DNA from: TH-plancto1 sp043777375
GTDB lineage: Bacteria > Planctomycetota > Planctomycetia > Planctomycetales > Planctomycetaceae
Reading direction: 5' to 3'
Length of the DNA: 64,000 nt
Assembly (NCBI GenBank): GCA_043777375.1
Contig: JAYWHX010000170.1
Span: 32,838-96,837 of the forward strand
Part shown: in pieces, positions 51,124 through 60,703 of the stretch
Position numbering within the stretch: position 1 is the first letter of the stretch
Layout: each line of letters opens with the position of its first letter
Program-made: the position numbers and the translations under genes
Notes under the pieces: model-generated
What the model saw: the letters and a program-made list of their open reading frames with translations, nothing else
Databases searched by the model: none
What the model was told of the DNA's origin: nothing

Positions 51124-54108
51124 GTGCCTGACCCGCTCCGTATCACGGAAGACTTGAAAGGCTCCTTTACCGGAGACCTGCGGTTTGATGCATTAACACG
51201 CGCGATGTACGCCAGCGATGCCAGCTTGTACGAAGTCATGCCGCTGGGCGTGGCGTATCCCAGGCATCGTGACGATGTCGTCGCTCTCTCCAAATACTGT
51301 GCCGAGCACGCCATTCCGCTGATCGCTCGCGGTGCCGGAACGAATGTGACCGGCGGAGCCTTGGGCGAAGGGATCATCGTGGACCTGTCGCGGCATTTCA
51401 CCGCGATCAAAGAAATCACCGACCAATCGGTCCGCGTGCAAGCCGGAGTTGTCCGCGACACCCTCAACAAAAAGCTTCGAGAAGTGGGCCGCTACCTGCC
51501 CCCTGATCCGTCAACCACAGCAGTGACCACAGTCGGAGGCATGCTGGGTGTGGATGCCGCTGGGGCACATGCGGTGCGTGTCGGCTCGATGCGGGACTAC
51601 GTCCGGAGCATCGAGGTAGTCCTCGCCGGGGGCGACTGGTTTGAGGCCCAGCGCGAGCCGCTGACGAAGCTGTTCCCGGATCTCGATCCGGCGCTACTGC
51701 AACCCGGCGAGTCGGCGGAAGCCAAACGGAGTATCGTCTCCCGGTTGACACGATTGCTCCGCGATAACGAAGCGCTAATCCGAGAGCGTCAGCCTCCGCT
51801 CATTCGCAACTGCGCGGGGTACTCGCTTCGCAGCGTACTGTCTCGCGATGATCTCAATCTGCCGCGACTACTCGTCGGCAGTGAAGGCACACTTGGGATC
51901 TTCACCGAGGCGACGCTCCACACATCCCCCCTGCCAGCTCATCGTGGCGTCGCGCTGATTCTCTTTGCCCAGCTCGAAGCAGCGATTCGCGTGGTCCATG
52001 CGATCGCCGATCAGCAACCCAGTGCCTGTGACCTCCTCGATCGCCGCCTGCTCTCCCTGGCACGCGAAGCCGATCCCCGCTTCGAAGGGATGATCCCCAA
52101 GACAGCTGAAGCCGCACTCCTGGTCGAGCAGACGGGATTTACCGAACGGCAAGTGAAAGACCGCTTGCGGGCGATCCTCGATGTCGCCAAGCAGGTGGAC
52201 CCCTCGCTACTGGTCGGGCAGCAAGCGTTCGATGAAGCCGGGGTCGAGTTCCTCTGGTCTCTGCCCTACCGGGTCGTGCCCCTGCTGATCCGGTTGAAGG
52301 GACAATCGCGGCCACTTCCCATTATCGAAGGCTTGGCAATCCCCCCGCAATCTCTGCGAGACTTTCTGCTCAAGGCTCAAAAGGTCCTCCAGAAGCACGA
52401 AGTCACAGCCTCGCTCTATGCCCACGCCGCTTCCGGGCAAATCCACTTACGCCCCATCGTGCCGATCCCCACATCGAAGGACGCCCATCAGCTGGAGTCC
52501 CTGGCCCGTGAGTTATATGAAGTTGTGTTCTCATTTGGCGGAACCATCAGCGGTGAGCATGGCGACGGGCTCTCTCGCACCGCTTTTCTTCGCAGTCAAT
52601 ACGGGCCGCTCTATCGAGTGTTTCAAGACGTGAAGGGAATTTTTGATCCCCGGAACCTGATGAACCCCAACAAGATCATCTGCGATGATCCGCGATTAAC
52701 GATCCGCCACTTTCGCCCCGTGGCCGAGACCTCGATCGTGTCAGAGGCTTCGTCGACAACCGCACCCGAAACCATCACTCTCCAGCTCAAATGGTCGTCC
52801 GCTGAGCTCGTCGAAGCAGCATCTCGCTGTAACGGATGTGGCAATTGCCGGACACAAGACGCCGACCTGCGGATGTGTCCATTCTTCCGGCTCGACCCGA
52901 TCGAAGAAGCCAGCCCCCGATCCAAAGCCAACGTCATTCGTAGCCTGACCACCGGTGATCTCTCCGCTCGTGATCTCTCGTCCGATGGCGTCAAACGGCT
53001 GGCGAAGCTGTGCTTTAACTGCAAGCAATGCGAGTTGGAGTGCCCGGCGAATGTCGACATTCCACATCTCATGATCGAAGCCCGCGCTGCCTATGTGGCC
53101 GAACAGGGTCTCAATCGAGCTGACTGGATCTTGGCGAGAGCGCACTCCTTCGGAAAGCTGGGTTGCTCGATCGCCCCGCTGGCGAACTGGGCTCTCGGCA
53201 GCCGCACAGGACGCTGGCTGATGGAGAAGATTCTGCACGTGGCCCGTCGCCGCCGCCTGCCGCCGTTCGCCCGACGCACGTTTCTGAGTCAGGCCAAGCT
53301 GGATCTTTCCCGCCGCGAACTGCTGACCAGTGACAAGCGCCCAGTGGTTTACTTTGTCGATCACTTCGCGAACTTCCACGACCCGGAACTCGGCTGGGCT
53401 GCGGTCTCAATTCTGCGGCACCATGGGATTCCGGTCTATGTTCCCGCTGGGCAGACCGCTTCCGGAATGGCGATGATCTCGGCGGGCGATCTCGAGTCGG
53501 CCCGCGAACTCGCCGAGCAAAATCTGCGAGAGCTCGCTGAACTCGCTCGCGAGGGTCTGACGATCATCTGCACCGAGCCGACCGCAGCTGTCTGTTTGAA
53601 GCAGGAATACCCGCTGTTGGTCGATCATCCGGATGTGCGGGTCGTCGCTCACCAAGTTATCGAGATCGGTGCCTTCCTCAAACAACTGCATTCCGAAGGT
53701 CGACTGAAAACCGACTTCACGCCGATGGATCTGACAGTCGGGTATCATACGCCGTGTCACTTAAAGGCCCTGCAACAAGGCACTCCGCTGGCGGACTTGA
53801 TTGCCATGATTCCCGGTGTCAAAGTCGAGCACCTGAACGGCGGCTGCTCGGGAATGGCCGGAGCCTACGGCCTGACCGTGGAAAACTTTGAGACTTCACT
53901 CAAGCTCGGCCAAACCCTGTTCGACGCCATGCGGTCCCCCTCGATCCAAGTCGGATCGACCGAATGCGGCAGCTGCAAAATGCAGATGGAACAAGGGAAT
54001 CCTCGGGCCACGTTGCATCCATTGAAGCTGCTGGCTCTGGCATACGGCTTAATGCCGGAACTCAAGAATCGGCTACGACCAGCGGGGCGAAGGTTGTTGA
54101 CCTCGTAG
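51124..54108 (+). CDS. FAD-linked oxidase fused to Fe-S/CCG domains (GlcD-GlcF-type or D-lactate dehydrogenase)
   Basis: The start is taken at GTG 51124, just before the conserved LRITEDLKGSFTGDLRFD; a GTG at 50959 would overlap the upstream gene. Domains in the 994-residue protein: FAD_binding_4 at about 45-270 (IARGAGTNVTGGALGEGIIVD, TVGGMLGVDAAGAHAVRVGS), FAD-oxidase C-terminal at about 270-530 (SGEHGDGLSRT), two 4Fe-4S sites near 565-650 (CNGCGNCRTQDADLRMC and CFNCKQCELECP), and two CCG repeats near 870-960 (YHTPCHLKAL, GCSGMAGAYG, CGSCKMQMEQG). This fusion oxidises a 2-hydroxyacid such as glycolate or D-lactate at the membrane and passes electrons through the Fe-S clusters to quinone. 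Confidence 0.9.
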   Translation: MPDPLRITEDLKGSFTGDLRFDALTRAMYASDASLYEVMPLGVAYPRHRDDVVALSKYCAEHAIPLIARGAGTNVTGGALGEGIIVDLSRHFTAIKEITDQSVRVQAGVVRDTLNKKLREVGRYLPPDPSTTAVTTVGGMLGVDAAGAHAVRVGSMRDYVRSIEVVLAGGDWFEAQREPLTKLFPDLDPALLQPGESAEAKRSIVSRLTRLLRDNEALIRERQPPLIRNCAGYSLRSVLSRDDLNLPRLLVGSEGTLGIFTEATLHTSPLPAHRGVALILFAQLEAAIRVVHAIADQQPSACDLLDRRLLSLAREADPRFEGMIPKTAEAALLVEQTGFTERQVKDRLRAILDVAKQVDPSLLVGQQAFDEAGVEFLWSLPYRVVPLLIRLKGQSRPLPIIEGLAIPPQSLRDFLLKAQKVLQKHEVTASLYAHAASGQIHLRPIVPIPTSKDAHQLESLARELYEVVFSFGGTISGEHGDGLSRTAFLRSQYGPLYRVFQDVKGIFDPRNLMNPNKIICDDPRLTIRHFRPVAETSIVSEASSTTAPETITLQLKWSSAELVEAASRCNGCGNCRTQDADLRMCPFFRLDPIEEASPRSKANVIRSLTTGDLSARDLSSDGVKRLAKLCFNCKQCELECPANVDIPHLMIEARAAYVAEQGLNRADWILARAHSFGKLGCSIAPLANWALGSRTGRWLMEKILHVARRRRLPPFARRTFLSQAKLDLSRRELLTSDKRPVVYFVDHFANFHDPELGWAAVSILRHHGIPVYVPAGQTASGMAMISAGDLESARELAEQNLRELAELAREGLTIICTEPTAAVCLKQEYPLLVDHPDVRVVAHQVIEIGAFLKQLHSEGRLKTDFTPMDLTVGYHTPCHLKALQQGTPLADLIAMIPGVKVEHLNGGCSGMAGAYGLTVENFETSLKLGQTLFDAMRSPSIQVGSTECGSCKMQMEQGNPRATLHPLKLLALAYGLMPELKNRLRPAGRRLLTS

Positions 54109-54257
54109 GCACGCATCGCGTGTCAGGCTTCGATGGAATTCAGGCGAAGTCCGAGACAGACCGCCTGCCGATCCAAAAAGAAATCCGCGACGTCCCTCCA
54201 TGGAACGACGCGGATTGGGCAATGAATGCCCTGACTCAATGAGCACTTCGGGTTCAA

Positions 54258-55649
54258 TTACACCAATACGGCGTTGATCAGCTTCCGCTTCGTCAAATCG
54301 GCAGTGACGTCTCCATAGCTCACTTGGATCAATCCGGGATTGCCGATGAAGACTTGAGATTTCTCCATCGTGACGTTTTGGAAACCGACGTATCCGGACC
54401 CCAATGTGACGGAGAGCTTGCCTCGCAAGCGTGTCTCGGCGTTCATCGCCTGAAACACGATGATCGCCTTGTACTTCGAGGTCACTTTGGTATTGCCATC
54501 GATGGTAGTGTCGATGATGTTGATATGGTCGCCATCGAACATACCTCCGAGCTGGCCGCGGCCCAAATCGATCGTGAGCGAAGAACCGAACTGAGCCTGA
54601 CTCATCAGGACCAGATCGTTCTGGTCCCCGGTGGAGATGGAAACGCTCTTCATGAAGTGGGTTGTCCCTTGTGATAATGCAAATTTCTGCAAAGTCACAA
54701 GATCCTCTCCGCCTCCTGTTTCGATGGAGACGCTCTCTTGAAAGATGGGAGATCCTTCACTGAACGAGATTCGATCAATCGAGTCGCCTCCGCTCACGGT
54801 CACCTTGCCACCGAAAATAGGAGAACCTCCGATTTCGACATTGCTGCCATCTGATCCTGTGTCTACGTTGACATTGCCCTGGAGGCGAACATCCCCTTGG
54901 ATCCGAAAACCATCCTGTCCACCCCCGGTTTTGACGTTCAACCCTCCCTGTAACTCAATGGATGCCGGGAGCTGAAACTGTCCCGCAACAGTGATTAAAT
55001 TGACGGTGTCCGAGCCGGTGCCGACACTCTCCACGCTGACCGCCCCACGAATCTTCAGATGCCCACCCGGATAACTAAACAATCCGATCGGTGCGGATTC
55101 TGTGTTGGTGGATTTCACGACAACGCTGCCGACGTCCAAGGTACTTTCGGCTCCCGAATAGTTATTGGCATTGAGGGAGAAGTCGACCTTCCCCGCGTTG
55201 AAGTTGGCACGCACGTTCCCGATTCGGGAGTTCGCGAATGCCGTGTCGATCTTGTAGACGTTCGCCTCATCGACGGAGAACCCATCATTGATCGTCACAT
55301 TGCGAGCGTCGAGATCGTACAGCCAGACAAAATCGCTGCCTGCTCCCATATTGAAGGTCAAGTTGCCTAGCTTCGCAAAGGCCAGATCATTGGACTCGGG
55401 GCCGCCATTCAACTGAAACGTGGAGGGATAATATCCATCAACGTTGAAGACATGAAACATGCCGTCCGCACCTCTCCCCACGAGAAATGAATCGACTGCT
55501 GTGGACCCTTGAAATCTGAGATTCACCTCTCCTTTAGGACCTGGCGTCGATGACACCTGAACAGCAGCGAGCAGTACACGTTGTTCAAGAGCTGGAGTGG
55601 GGGAAAAAGCAGCGGTAGAACGACGACGCGAGAACGAACGCTTCCACAT
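54258..55649 (-). CDS. Extracellular repetitive surface protein
   Basis: The ATG at 55649 has GAGG eight bases upstream; the longer frame to 55874 is not supported. The N-terminus MWKRSFSRRRSTAAFSPTPALEQRVLLAAV has the same basic leader and LE-x-R-x-L-L-x-A signature as the giant protein at 3.2-6.4 kb. The 463-residue body is beta-rich, with GS/GDSIDRISF, GGGEDLVTL and TGDQNDLVLM turns that recall RTX-like beta-helices. It should be exported and surface attached. Divergent from the CE15-like esterase gene across 250 bases. Confidence 0.78.
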   Translation of the reverse strand: MWKRSFSRRRSTAAFSPTPALEQRVLLAAVQVSSTPGPKGEVNLRFQGSTAVDSFLVGRGADGMFHVFNVDGYYPSTFQLNGGPESNDLAFAKLGNLTFNMGAGSDFVWLYDLDARNVTINDGFSVDEANVYKIDTAFANSRIGNVRANFNAGKVDFSLNANNYSGAESTLDVGSVVVKSTNTESAPIGLFSYPGGHLKIRGAVSVESVGTGSDTVNLITVAGQFQLPASIELQGGLNVKTGGGQDGFRIQGDVRLQGNVNVDTGSDGSNVEIGGSPIFGGKVTVSGGDSIDRISFSEGSPIFQESVSIETGGGEDLVTLQKFALSQGTTHFMKSVSISTGDQNDLVLMSQAQFGSSLTIDLGRGQLGGMFDGDHINIIDTTIDGNTKVTSKYKAIIVFQAMNAETRLRGKLSVTLGSGYVGFQNVTMEKSQVFIGNPGLIQVSYGDVTADLTKRKLINAVLV

Positions 55650-55899
55650 AATATGTTCCTCGAAGACTGGGAATCGAATGCCAGTGAACACTGACAAATA
55701 AGAAATATTAGCTTCTTCGAAACAGCAGTCGAAAACAAGCGGGACTTTTCGAAAACGGCTGCTCGCGGCAAGGTTCTCTGAAAAGGTGTTGCAGCGATCT
55801 TGTGGCGGTACGATCGCCGATCGCTTCCCGATAGACGCCTCTCGCGGTACCGTGTCGAGGGAGGGCACCATCATTCCTGAAAACCGCTGGGGCAGACCA

Positions 55900-57210
55900 A
55901 TGCATCACTTGAGGCGAGTCGCTTGTGCATGGGGAGTAGCAATCATCGTGGCCACTTCGATCAGTGCTGAAGAGAAGCAGGAGGTCTTCAATGAAGACGA
56001 ATCGAAGGTTCCGGCCTACACGCTGCCAGGTGCCTTGATCTCCAATTCCGGTGAGAAAATCGACACGCCCGCGAAGTGGAACCAGCAACGGCGCGGCGAG
56101 ATTTTCCGGCTATTCGAGAGCGAGGTTTACGGCCGCACACCGTCGGCTCGATTGGAACAGATTCGCGCTGTTGTGACTGAAGGCCCAGCGGATGCGTTTG
56201 AGGGGACAGCAACTCGTAAGCAGATCACGGTCTACTTCACCGACAAGGATGATGGCCCGCGAATGGACATCCTGCTCTACTCGCCCAAGGGCAAGAAAAA
56301 CTCCCCGGCCTTTCTCGGCTACAACTTCGATGGCAACCACGCTGCCACCACGGACCCCGCTGTCCACCTGACTCGCAGCTGGGTTCACAACCGCGAGAAT
56401 TTGGGAATCACGGATCACAAGGCAAATGAGAAGTCGCGCGGCAGCGAGGCGTCTCGCTGGTCGATTGAACGGATCATCGCCCGCGGGTACGCCATCGCCA
56501 CCATCAATTACAGCGATGTCGATCCCGACTTCGACGACGGATTCCAGAACGGCGTCCAGCACCTGTTTTATCAACCCGAGCAGACGAAGCCGGGCCCGGA
56601 CGAGTGGGGCAGCATTGGAGCCTGGGCCTGGGGCCTGAGCCGGGCGCTCGACTACCTGGAGACCGACCAAGACATCGATGCGAAGCATGTGGCCGTGTTC
56701 GGGCACAGCCGTCTGGGCAAGACCTCGCTGTGGGCAGGGGCTCAGGACGAGCGGTTCGCGCTCGTGATCTCGAACAACAGCGGCTGCGGTGGAGCGGCCC
56801 TCAGCAAGCGCTGGCTGGGCGAGACAGTCAACCGCATCAACAACTCATTCCCGCACTGGTTCTGCGACAACTTCAACAAGTACAACAACAACGAGGCGGC
56901 ACTTCCTATCGACTCGCACGAACTGATCGCGCTCATCGCCCCGCGCCCGGTCTACATCGCCAGTGCCGTCAATGACAAGTGGGCTGACCCCTATGGAGAG
57001 TACCTGGCAGCTGTTCACGCGGACCCGGTGTACCGGCTGCTGGGGACAAGTGGACTGGGTGGCGATCAGCCGATCGAGTCCTCTCCCGAACTCGATCAAC
57101 CACTGCTCAGCGGTCAGATCGGCTACCACATTCGGACCGGGGGGCACGACGTGTTGCCTTATGACTGGGAGCAGTTCATGAACTTCGCAGATCGGCACTT
57201 TGCGAAGTAG
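55900..57210 (+). CDS. Exported CE15-like (glucuronoyl methylesterase) esterase
   Basis: The ATG at 55900 begins a signal peptide (MHHLRRVACAWGVAIIVATSISA). The 436-residue protein has an alpha/beta-hydrolase core with the nucleophile Ser270 in GHSRLGK, the CE15-like SGCGGAAL segment just after, and His416 in GGHDVLPYDWEQF. DEWGSIGAWAWGLSRALDYLE is also typical of the bacterial family. CE15 enzymes split the ester between lignin alcohols and 4-O-methyl-glucuronic acid of xylan. The change from GCSR to GHSR is common in bacterial members. It suggests breakdown of plant-derived polysaccharide in the periplasm. Confidence 0.88.
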   Translation: MHHLRRVACAWGVAIIVATSISAEEKQEVFNEDESKVPAYTLPGALISNSGEKIDTPAKWNQQRRGEIFRLFESEVYGRTPSARLEQIRAVVTEGPADAFEGTATRKQITVYFTDKDDGPRMDILLYSPKGKKNSPAFLGYNFDGNHAATTDPAVHLTRSWVHNRENLGITDHKANEKSRGSEASRWSIERIIARGYAIATINYSDVDPDFDDGFQNGVQHLFYQPEQTKPGPDEWGSIGAWAWGLSRALDYLETDQDIDAKHVAVFGHSRLGKTSLWAGAQDERFALVISNNSGCGGAALSKRWLGETVNRINNSFPHWFCDNFNKYNNNEAALPIDSHELIALIAPRPVYIASAVNDKWADPYGEYLAAVHADPVYRLLGTSGLGGDQPIESSPELDQPLLSGQIGYHIRTGGHDVLPYDWEQFMNFADRHFAK

Positions 57211-57266
57211 TGAATGGAAGTGATCAGTAATCCGTGTTCAGCCGTCTGCGACAAACAAGAAATGCG

Positions 57267-57293
57267 AAAGCCCCGGGTGCAACCCGGGGCTTT
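57267..57293. terminator. Rho-independent terminator between convergent genes
   Basis: AAAGCCCCGGGT and ACCCGGGGCTTT make a perfect 12-base stem with a GCA loop, between the stop codons of the CE15-like gene and the minus-strand lipoprotein gene. It can serve both. Confidence 0.88.
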
Positions 57294-57306
57294 GTGTGTG
57301 CATCGA

Positions 57307-57756
57307 TCACTTGGCGCTGCGAGTCGAGCAGTCGCTTAAGAGATCGAAATCAAACGACGTGTGGCCGTCATCGACTGTGACGACGATCTCCGAAGATTTG
57401 TGATAGCAGGCAGGTACTGAATCCTTCGTCTTTGGCTTGGTGTCTGGCTCAGCCCCCTCATCATTCTCAGAGGGCAGACCGCGTCCACTGATTCGGACTG
57501 TCTTCGTGCCCGGCGGAATTCCCATCTGCTCGGAGTTGAATCTCAGCTGGTAGCGCCCAGAACTGTCTGTCTCGCTCGCCGAAAACGTCTTGTCCTCAGC
57601 TTCGAAAATCACACTCCCGCCGGACAGTGGCTCACCGTCCACCATAATCTGGCCAGAGACTTGAACGAGTCCCAGTTGAGCGTAGTTCGTGGGCTGCTTG
57701 ACGCCATTGCAGCCGGTCAACATCAAGAGAGATAGGATCAACGCACACGGACGCAT
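57307..57756 (-). CDS. Lipoprotein with carboxypeptidase-regulatory-like domain
   Basis: The ATG at 57756 gives a 149-residue lipoprotein with lipobox LMLTGC. The domain VSGQIMVDGEPLSGGSVIFEAEDKTFSASETDSSGRYQLRF is the carboxypeptidase regulatory-like/transthyretin fold, frequently encoded beside DUF1559 genes in planctomycetes. It lies 61 bases downstream of such a gene, so co-transcription is likely. Function unknown. Confidence 0.85.
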   Translation of the reverse strand: MRPCALILSLLMLTGCNGVKQPTNYAQLGLVQVSGQIMVDGEPLSGGSVIFEAEDKTFSASETDSSGRYQLRFNSEQMGIPPGTKTVRISGRGLPSENDEGAEPDTKPKTKDSVPACYHKSSEIVVTVDDGHTSFDFDLLSDCSTRSAK

Positions 57757-57817
57757 AAGACGAACCCCGATTGAGATGAAGAGAAGCGGCACTTTGCAGA
57801 GCCAGATGGCAGGAGAA

Positions 57818-58774
57818 CTAGAACTCGCCCACGATTTCCCCCTTGTTGCGAGTCGACAATGATTGATAGAGGCTCAGGTCAATATTTTCCGAAATGAATC
57901 GCACGGAACCATCACCCAGCGTGAAGAACGCTCCTCCCTCATGCCAACTCCCAAATGTAATTTCCATCAAGTTGCCATTGGCAGCTGGATCAATCGAGCG
58001 GAGATTCATCTTCCCAATCGTCGTACCGACCGCTTCGGTGAACTCTGTGCCCCCGGTCCCACCATCACACGCACAGGGGTCCGCCTGCGGCGACCCGATG
58101 TACCACCAATCCATCCCCTGGCCATCCTTTGAAAAGTCGGGATCTGATTGGGACTCTCCAACCAGGATCGTATTCGACGTTCCATCCAAGATCTGGCCGA
58201 TGTTGACCTTGCTACAGGCCGAGAAAATGCCATTGAGGTTTAGTTGCTCCAATGACTTCGATCCGGGCATGATCGAAGCACTGGTGCTGGTATCGTCGGA
58301 ACTCGCCTCGGAACCCGCATTACCGCGATAGCTAGATACCACGCGGGCATTGATACCGTTGTAGTTGTAGACCTGGCCGACAGAGAGGCTCGGGCAGATG
58401 AACGTCGGAATTGGGGTCTCACAAGCCATTTCATTCGGACTCGTATCCAGATCCCAATTACCCGGACCCGATTCCTGCCAAATCAATGTGTTGTAAACGT
58501 TCGCTTGATCCATATAAGGGAGGATGTGAGTGCTCCAGAGCGAACCCCGAGTGTCCCATCCAAATGGAAACGACTTGAATGTGTCGTGATAGTTGTGCAG
58601 AGCCAATCCCAGCTGCTTCATGTTGTTTCGGCAACTCGATCGCCTCGCGGCTTCGCGGGCTTGCTGCACCGCTGGCAGCAACAGTGCAATCAAAACAGCG
58701 ATGATCGCGATAACCACCAAGAGTTCGATGAGGGTAAAACCTTGTTTACGCAACGAGTGGGATGGCATTGGCAT
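57818..58774 (-). CDS. DUF1559 protein with prepilin-type N-terminus
   Basis: The ATG at 58774 has GAGGAG ten bases upstream; the frame extending to 58873 is rejected. The 318-residue protein starts with the prepilin cleavage site KQGFTLIELLVVIAIIAVLIALLLPAVQQAREAARR, identical in form to type II secretion pseudopilins, and ends with the H-x9-DG motif (HEGGAFFTLGDGS). DUF1559 proteins are very numerous in planctomycetes and are thought to be pseudopilin-like components of an envelope structure (knowledge of the family; function not established). Confidence 0.92.
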   Translation of the reverse strand: MPMPSHSLRKQGFTLIELLVVIAIIAVLIALLLPAVQQAREAARRSSCRNNMKQLGLALHNYHDTFKSFPFGWDTRGSLWSTHILPYMDQANVYNTLIWQESGPGNWDLDTSPNEMACETPIPTFICPSLSVGQVYNYNGINARVVSSYRGNAGSEASSDDTSTSASIMPGSKSLEQLNLNGIFSACSKVNIGQILDGTSNTILVGESQSDPDFSKDGQGMDWWYIGSPQADPCACDGGTGGTEFTEAVGTTIGKMNLRSIDPAANGNLMEITFGSWHEGGAFFTLGDGSVRFISENIDLSLYQSLSTRNKGEIVGEF

Positions 58775-58974
58775 CTGGATCTGACTCCTCAAGAAATGAA
58801 ACGTCGGGTTCAACTGGTCGAGAATGTGTACCATTGAACTTACGCTGTGGATTGAACGAGTTGAGCTGAACAAACATCGCTTATTATCATACAGTCTACT
58901 TGTTATCGTTTTGTTAACAGACTGTGTGTATTCGCCTCAGTCTCACGGTCGGGTTAAATGCGCGGAATCGCACA

Positions 58975-60168
58975 CTATTCGTGCGAAAGTCTCAGGTCGA
59001 TCCAGACTAACCGGTGGTCACTGGCTGCTTCCGCGAGCTGATGGCCGGGAGCCGATGGGGCTGGCCAAAATAATCCACAACCGTGGACCGACAGGGTTCT
59101 TGAAGGCAGAGCATAATCCAATCTGCCGAACGGATTGGTTTTATAGGGCAAGAACTCAGCGAGATGATCTGGGTTCTTTTCCGCTTCCCCACCACGACTC
59201 GTCGGACGGGGATCGAACACTCGCGGATGCTTGGTCACCCACTCAATGGGGCGACGACCGTAGGTGGGTTCGGTACGCACGGGCTCTGCATTCAAGTCAC
59301 CCAAGACCACAAATGCTTCACTCATGGGCAGTCCGCCCGCATGTCCCTCATCATCATGAATCCATTTGGCCGCTTCACCATCGCATAAATAGTCACTCCA
59401 AAATCTCAACTCATCGTAATTGCGACGACCGTGGGCATCTTCGGGTCCGTCGAAGATCGGCGGTGTCGGGTGCGAACACAGAAGATGCACGGTGCGACCC
59501 GGTAGTTCGACCGGAACATCCCAGTGACTTTTACTGGACAATCGAAATGCCGAGATGGCAGTCGGAGAATAGAACGCAGGACGCCCCTCTTGGCCATCAG
59601 GCATCACGTGGCCAGGGAGATCCTTCCACAGCAATTTCCGAAACGTACGTGCTTTCGATATTTGTAGGGGAAATCGGCTAACGATCGCCATTCCGTATTC
59701 GCCAGGATAGCGACCATAGCCGAAGGCATCACTCGGCCCACCCAGCTTGCCGTCTTGATTCAGGTCGATCCCAGAGGGAGCCCCGGTGTTCGAGGGGCCA
59801 TAAAAACGATGTGGATATGTGATCGGCTCAGAGCCATTCTGGGAATGCGCCAAATATCGCGAGAGGAACTCTGCCAGCGCATCCTGGTCGACCGGTGGTT
59901 CTCCGTCTGCATCCACCGGGCCGGTGTAATCAATCTCGTTGAGGAGCAGCACATCGGGGCGGACACGCTGAATGATCTCCGCAGCTGCAATCAACTGCGG
60001 ATGCGTGCCGCGTCCCTCGGAATCGACCTTTTGCAATTTCGTCCAGTTCAACTCCTGCACATTGAAGGTGGCAATGCGGATGACGCCCTCGGCTGCGGAG
60101 AGTGTCGCGCTCAACTGGATCACATCCCAGCCGAGGAGACAGGCAATGACGAGCCTTGTTCGATTCAT
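58975..60168 (-). CDS. Exported endonuclease/exonuclease/phosphatase-family protein
   Basis: The ATG at 60168 begins a signal peptide (MNRTRLVIACLLGWDVIQLSATLSAAEG). The 397-residue product has the EEP fold: IRIATFNVQELN (metal-binding Asn), LLLNEID (metal-binding Glu), SHPTPP, VVLGDLNAEP (Asp-x-Asn) and ASDHRLVWID (Asp-His). All catalytic positions are present. It is exported, so it may hydrolyse extracellular nucleic acid or a phosphoester. It is 57 bases downstream of a lipoprotein gene on the same strand. Confidence 0.88.
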   Translation of the reverse strand: MNRTRLVIACLLGWDVIQLSATLSAAEGVIRIATFNVQELNWTKLQKVDSEGRGTHPQLIAAAEIIQRVRPDVLLLNEIDYTGPVDADGEPPVDQDALAEFLSRYLAHSQNGSEPITYPHRFYGPSNTGAPSGIDLNQDGKLGGPSDAFGYGRYPGEYGMAIVSRFPLQISKARTFRKLLWKDLPGHVMPDGQEGRPAFYSPTAISAFRLSSKSHWDVPVELPGRTVHLLCSHPTPPIFDGPEDAHGRRNYDELRFWSDYLCDGEAAKWIHDDEGHAGGLPMSEAFVVLGDLNAEPVRTEPTYGRRPIEWVTKHPRVFDPRPTSRGGEAEKNPDHLAEFLPYKTNPFGRLDYALPSRTLSVHGCGLFWPAPSAPGHQLAEAASDHRLVWIDLRLSHE

Positions 60169-60225
60169 CGTGGGACGACTCGGAAGTGGGAGTGAGGAAA
60201 TCAAACGTCTCTCCTGGATGCCCAG

Positions 60226-60660
60226 TTACAGACCAATCGGAGCAGCCACATTCCGATTAATCTTTCGAGCCAGCTGAAAAGTCTTCTTGGCTGTGACCGC
60301 ATCGCCTCGCTTCAGGAGCAGTTCGGCTTTCAGCGTCAACACCTGATCCATCGCAGCTGCGCCCTCCTCGAGGAGGTTCAGATCCTCTTCGGCAGCGTCC
60401 AGGTTCTGATTCTGAATTCGAGCCCGTACTCGTCCGAGCAGGGCTTCTTCGTACTGATCGCCACTGAGTATGTTGGCATCAATGGCAGCGGTCAGTTCGG
60501 CTTCTGCGACTTCCCAGTCCTCCTGCTCGATGGCGGTGAAGCCATTGGCGGCAGAGACGGAGGCATCCACAGCCTGGGCTGAGGGGCCGCTCGCTGAGCC
60601 ACAACCCGCAAATGTGACCGAGAGAATCAGTAGTGACGCGGCAAGCGTGAGGTGATTCAT
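60226..60660 (-). CDS. Lipoprotein with TPR-like helices
   Basis: The ATG at 60660 has AGAGG about five bases upstream and gives a 144-residue lipoprotein with lipobox VTFAGC. The mature part holds short helical repeats (NGFTAIEQEDWEVAEAELTAAI, AAEEDLNLLEEGAAAM, ELLLKRGDAVTAKKTFQLARK) that resemble TPRs. It lies 43 bases after a DUF1559 gene, the usual companion arrangement. Function unknown. Confidence 0.82.
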   Translation of the reverse strand: MNHLTLAASLLILSVTFAGCGSASGPSAQAVDASVSAANGFTAIEQEDWEVAEAELTAAIDANILSGDQYEEALLGRVRARIQNQNLDAAEEDLNLLEEGAAAMDQVLTLKAELLLKRGDAVTAKKTFQLARKINRNVAAPIGL

Positions 60661-60703
60661 GAATGCCTCTTTGCTGGCTGGTCGTGTTGGAGTGCGAGGG
60701 GAT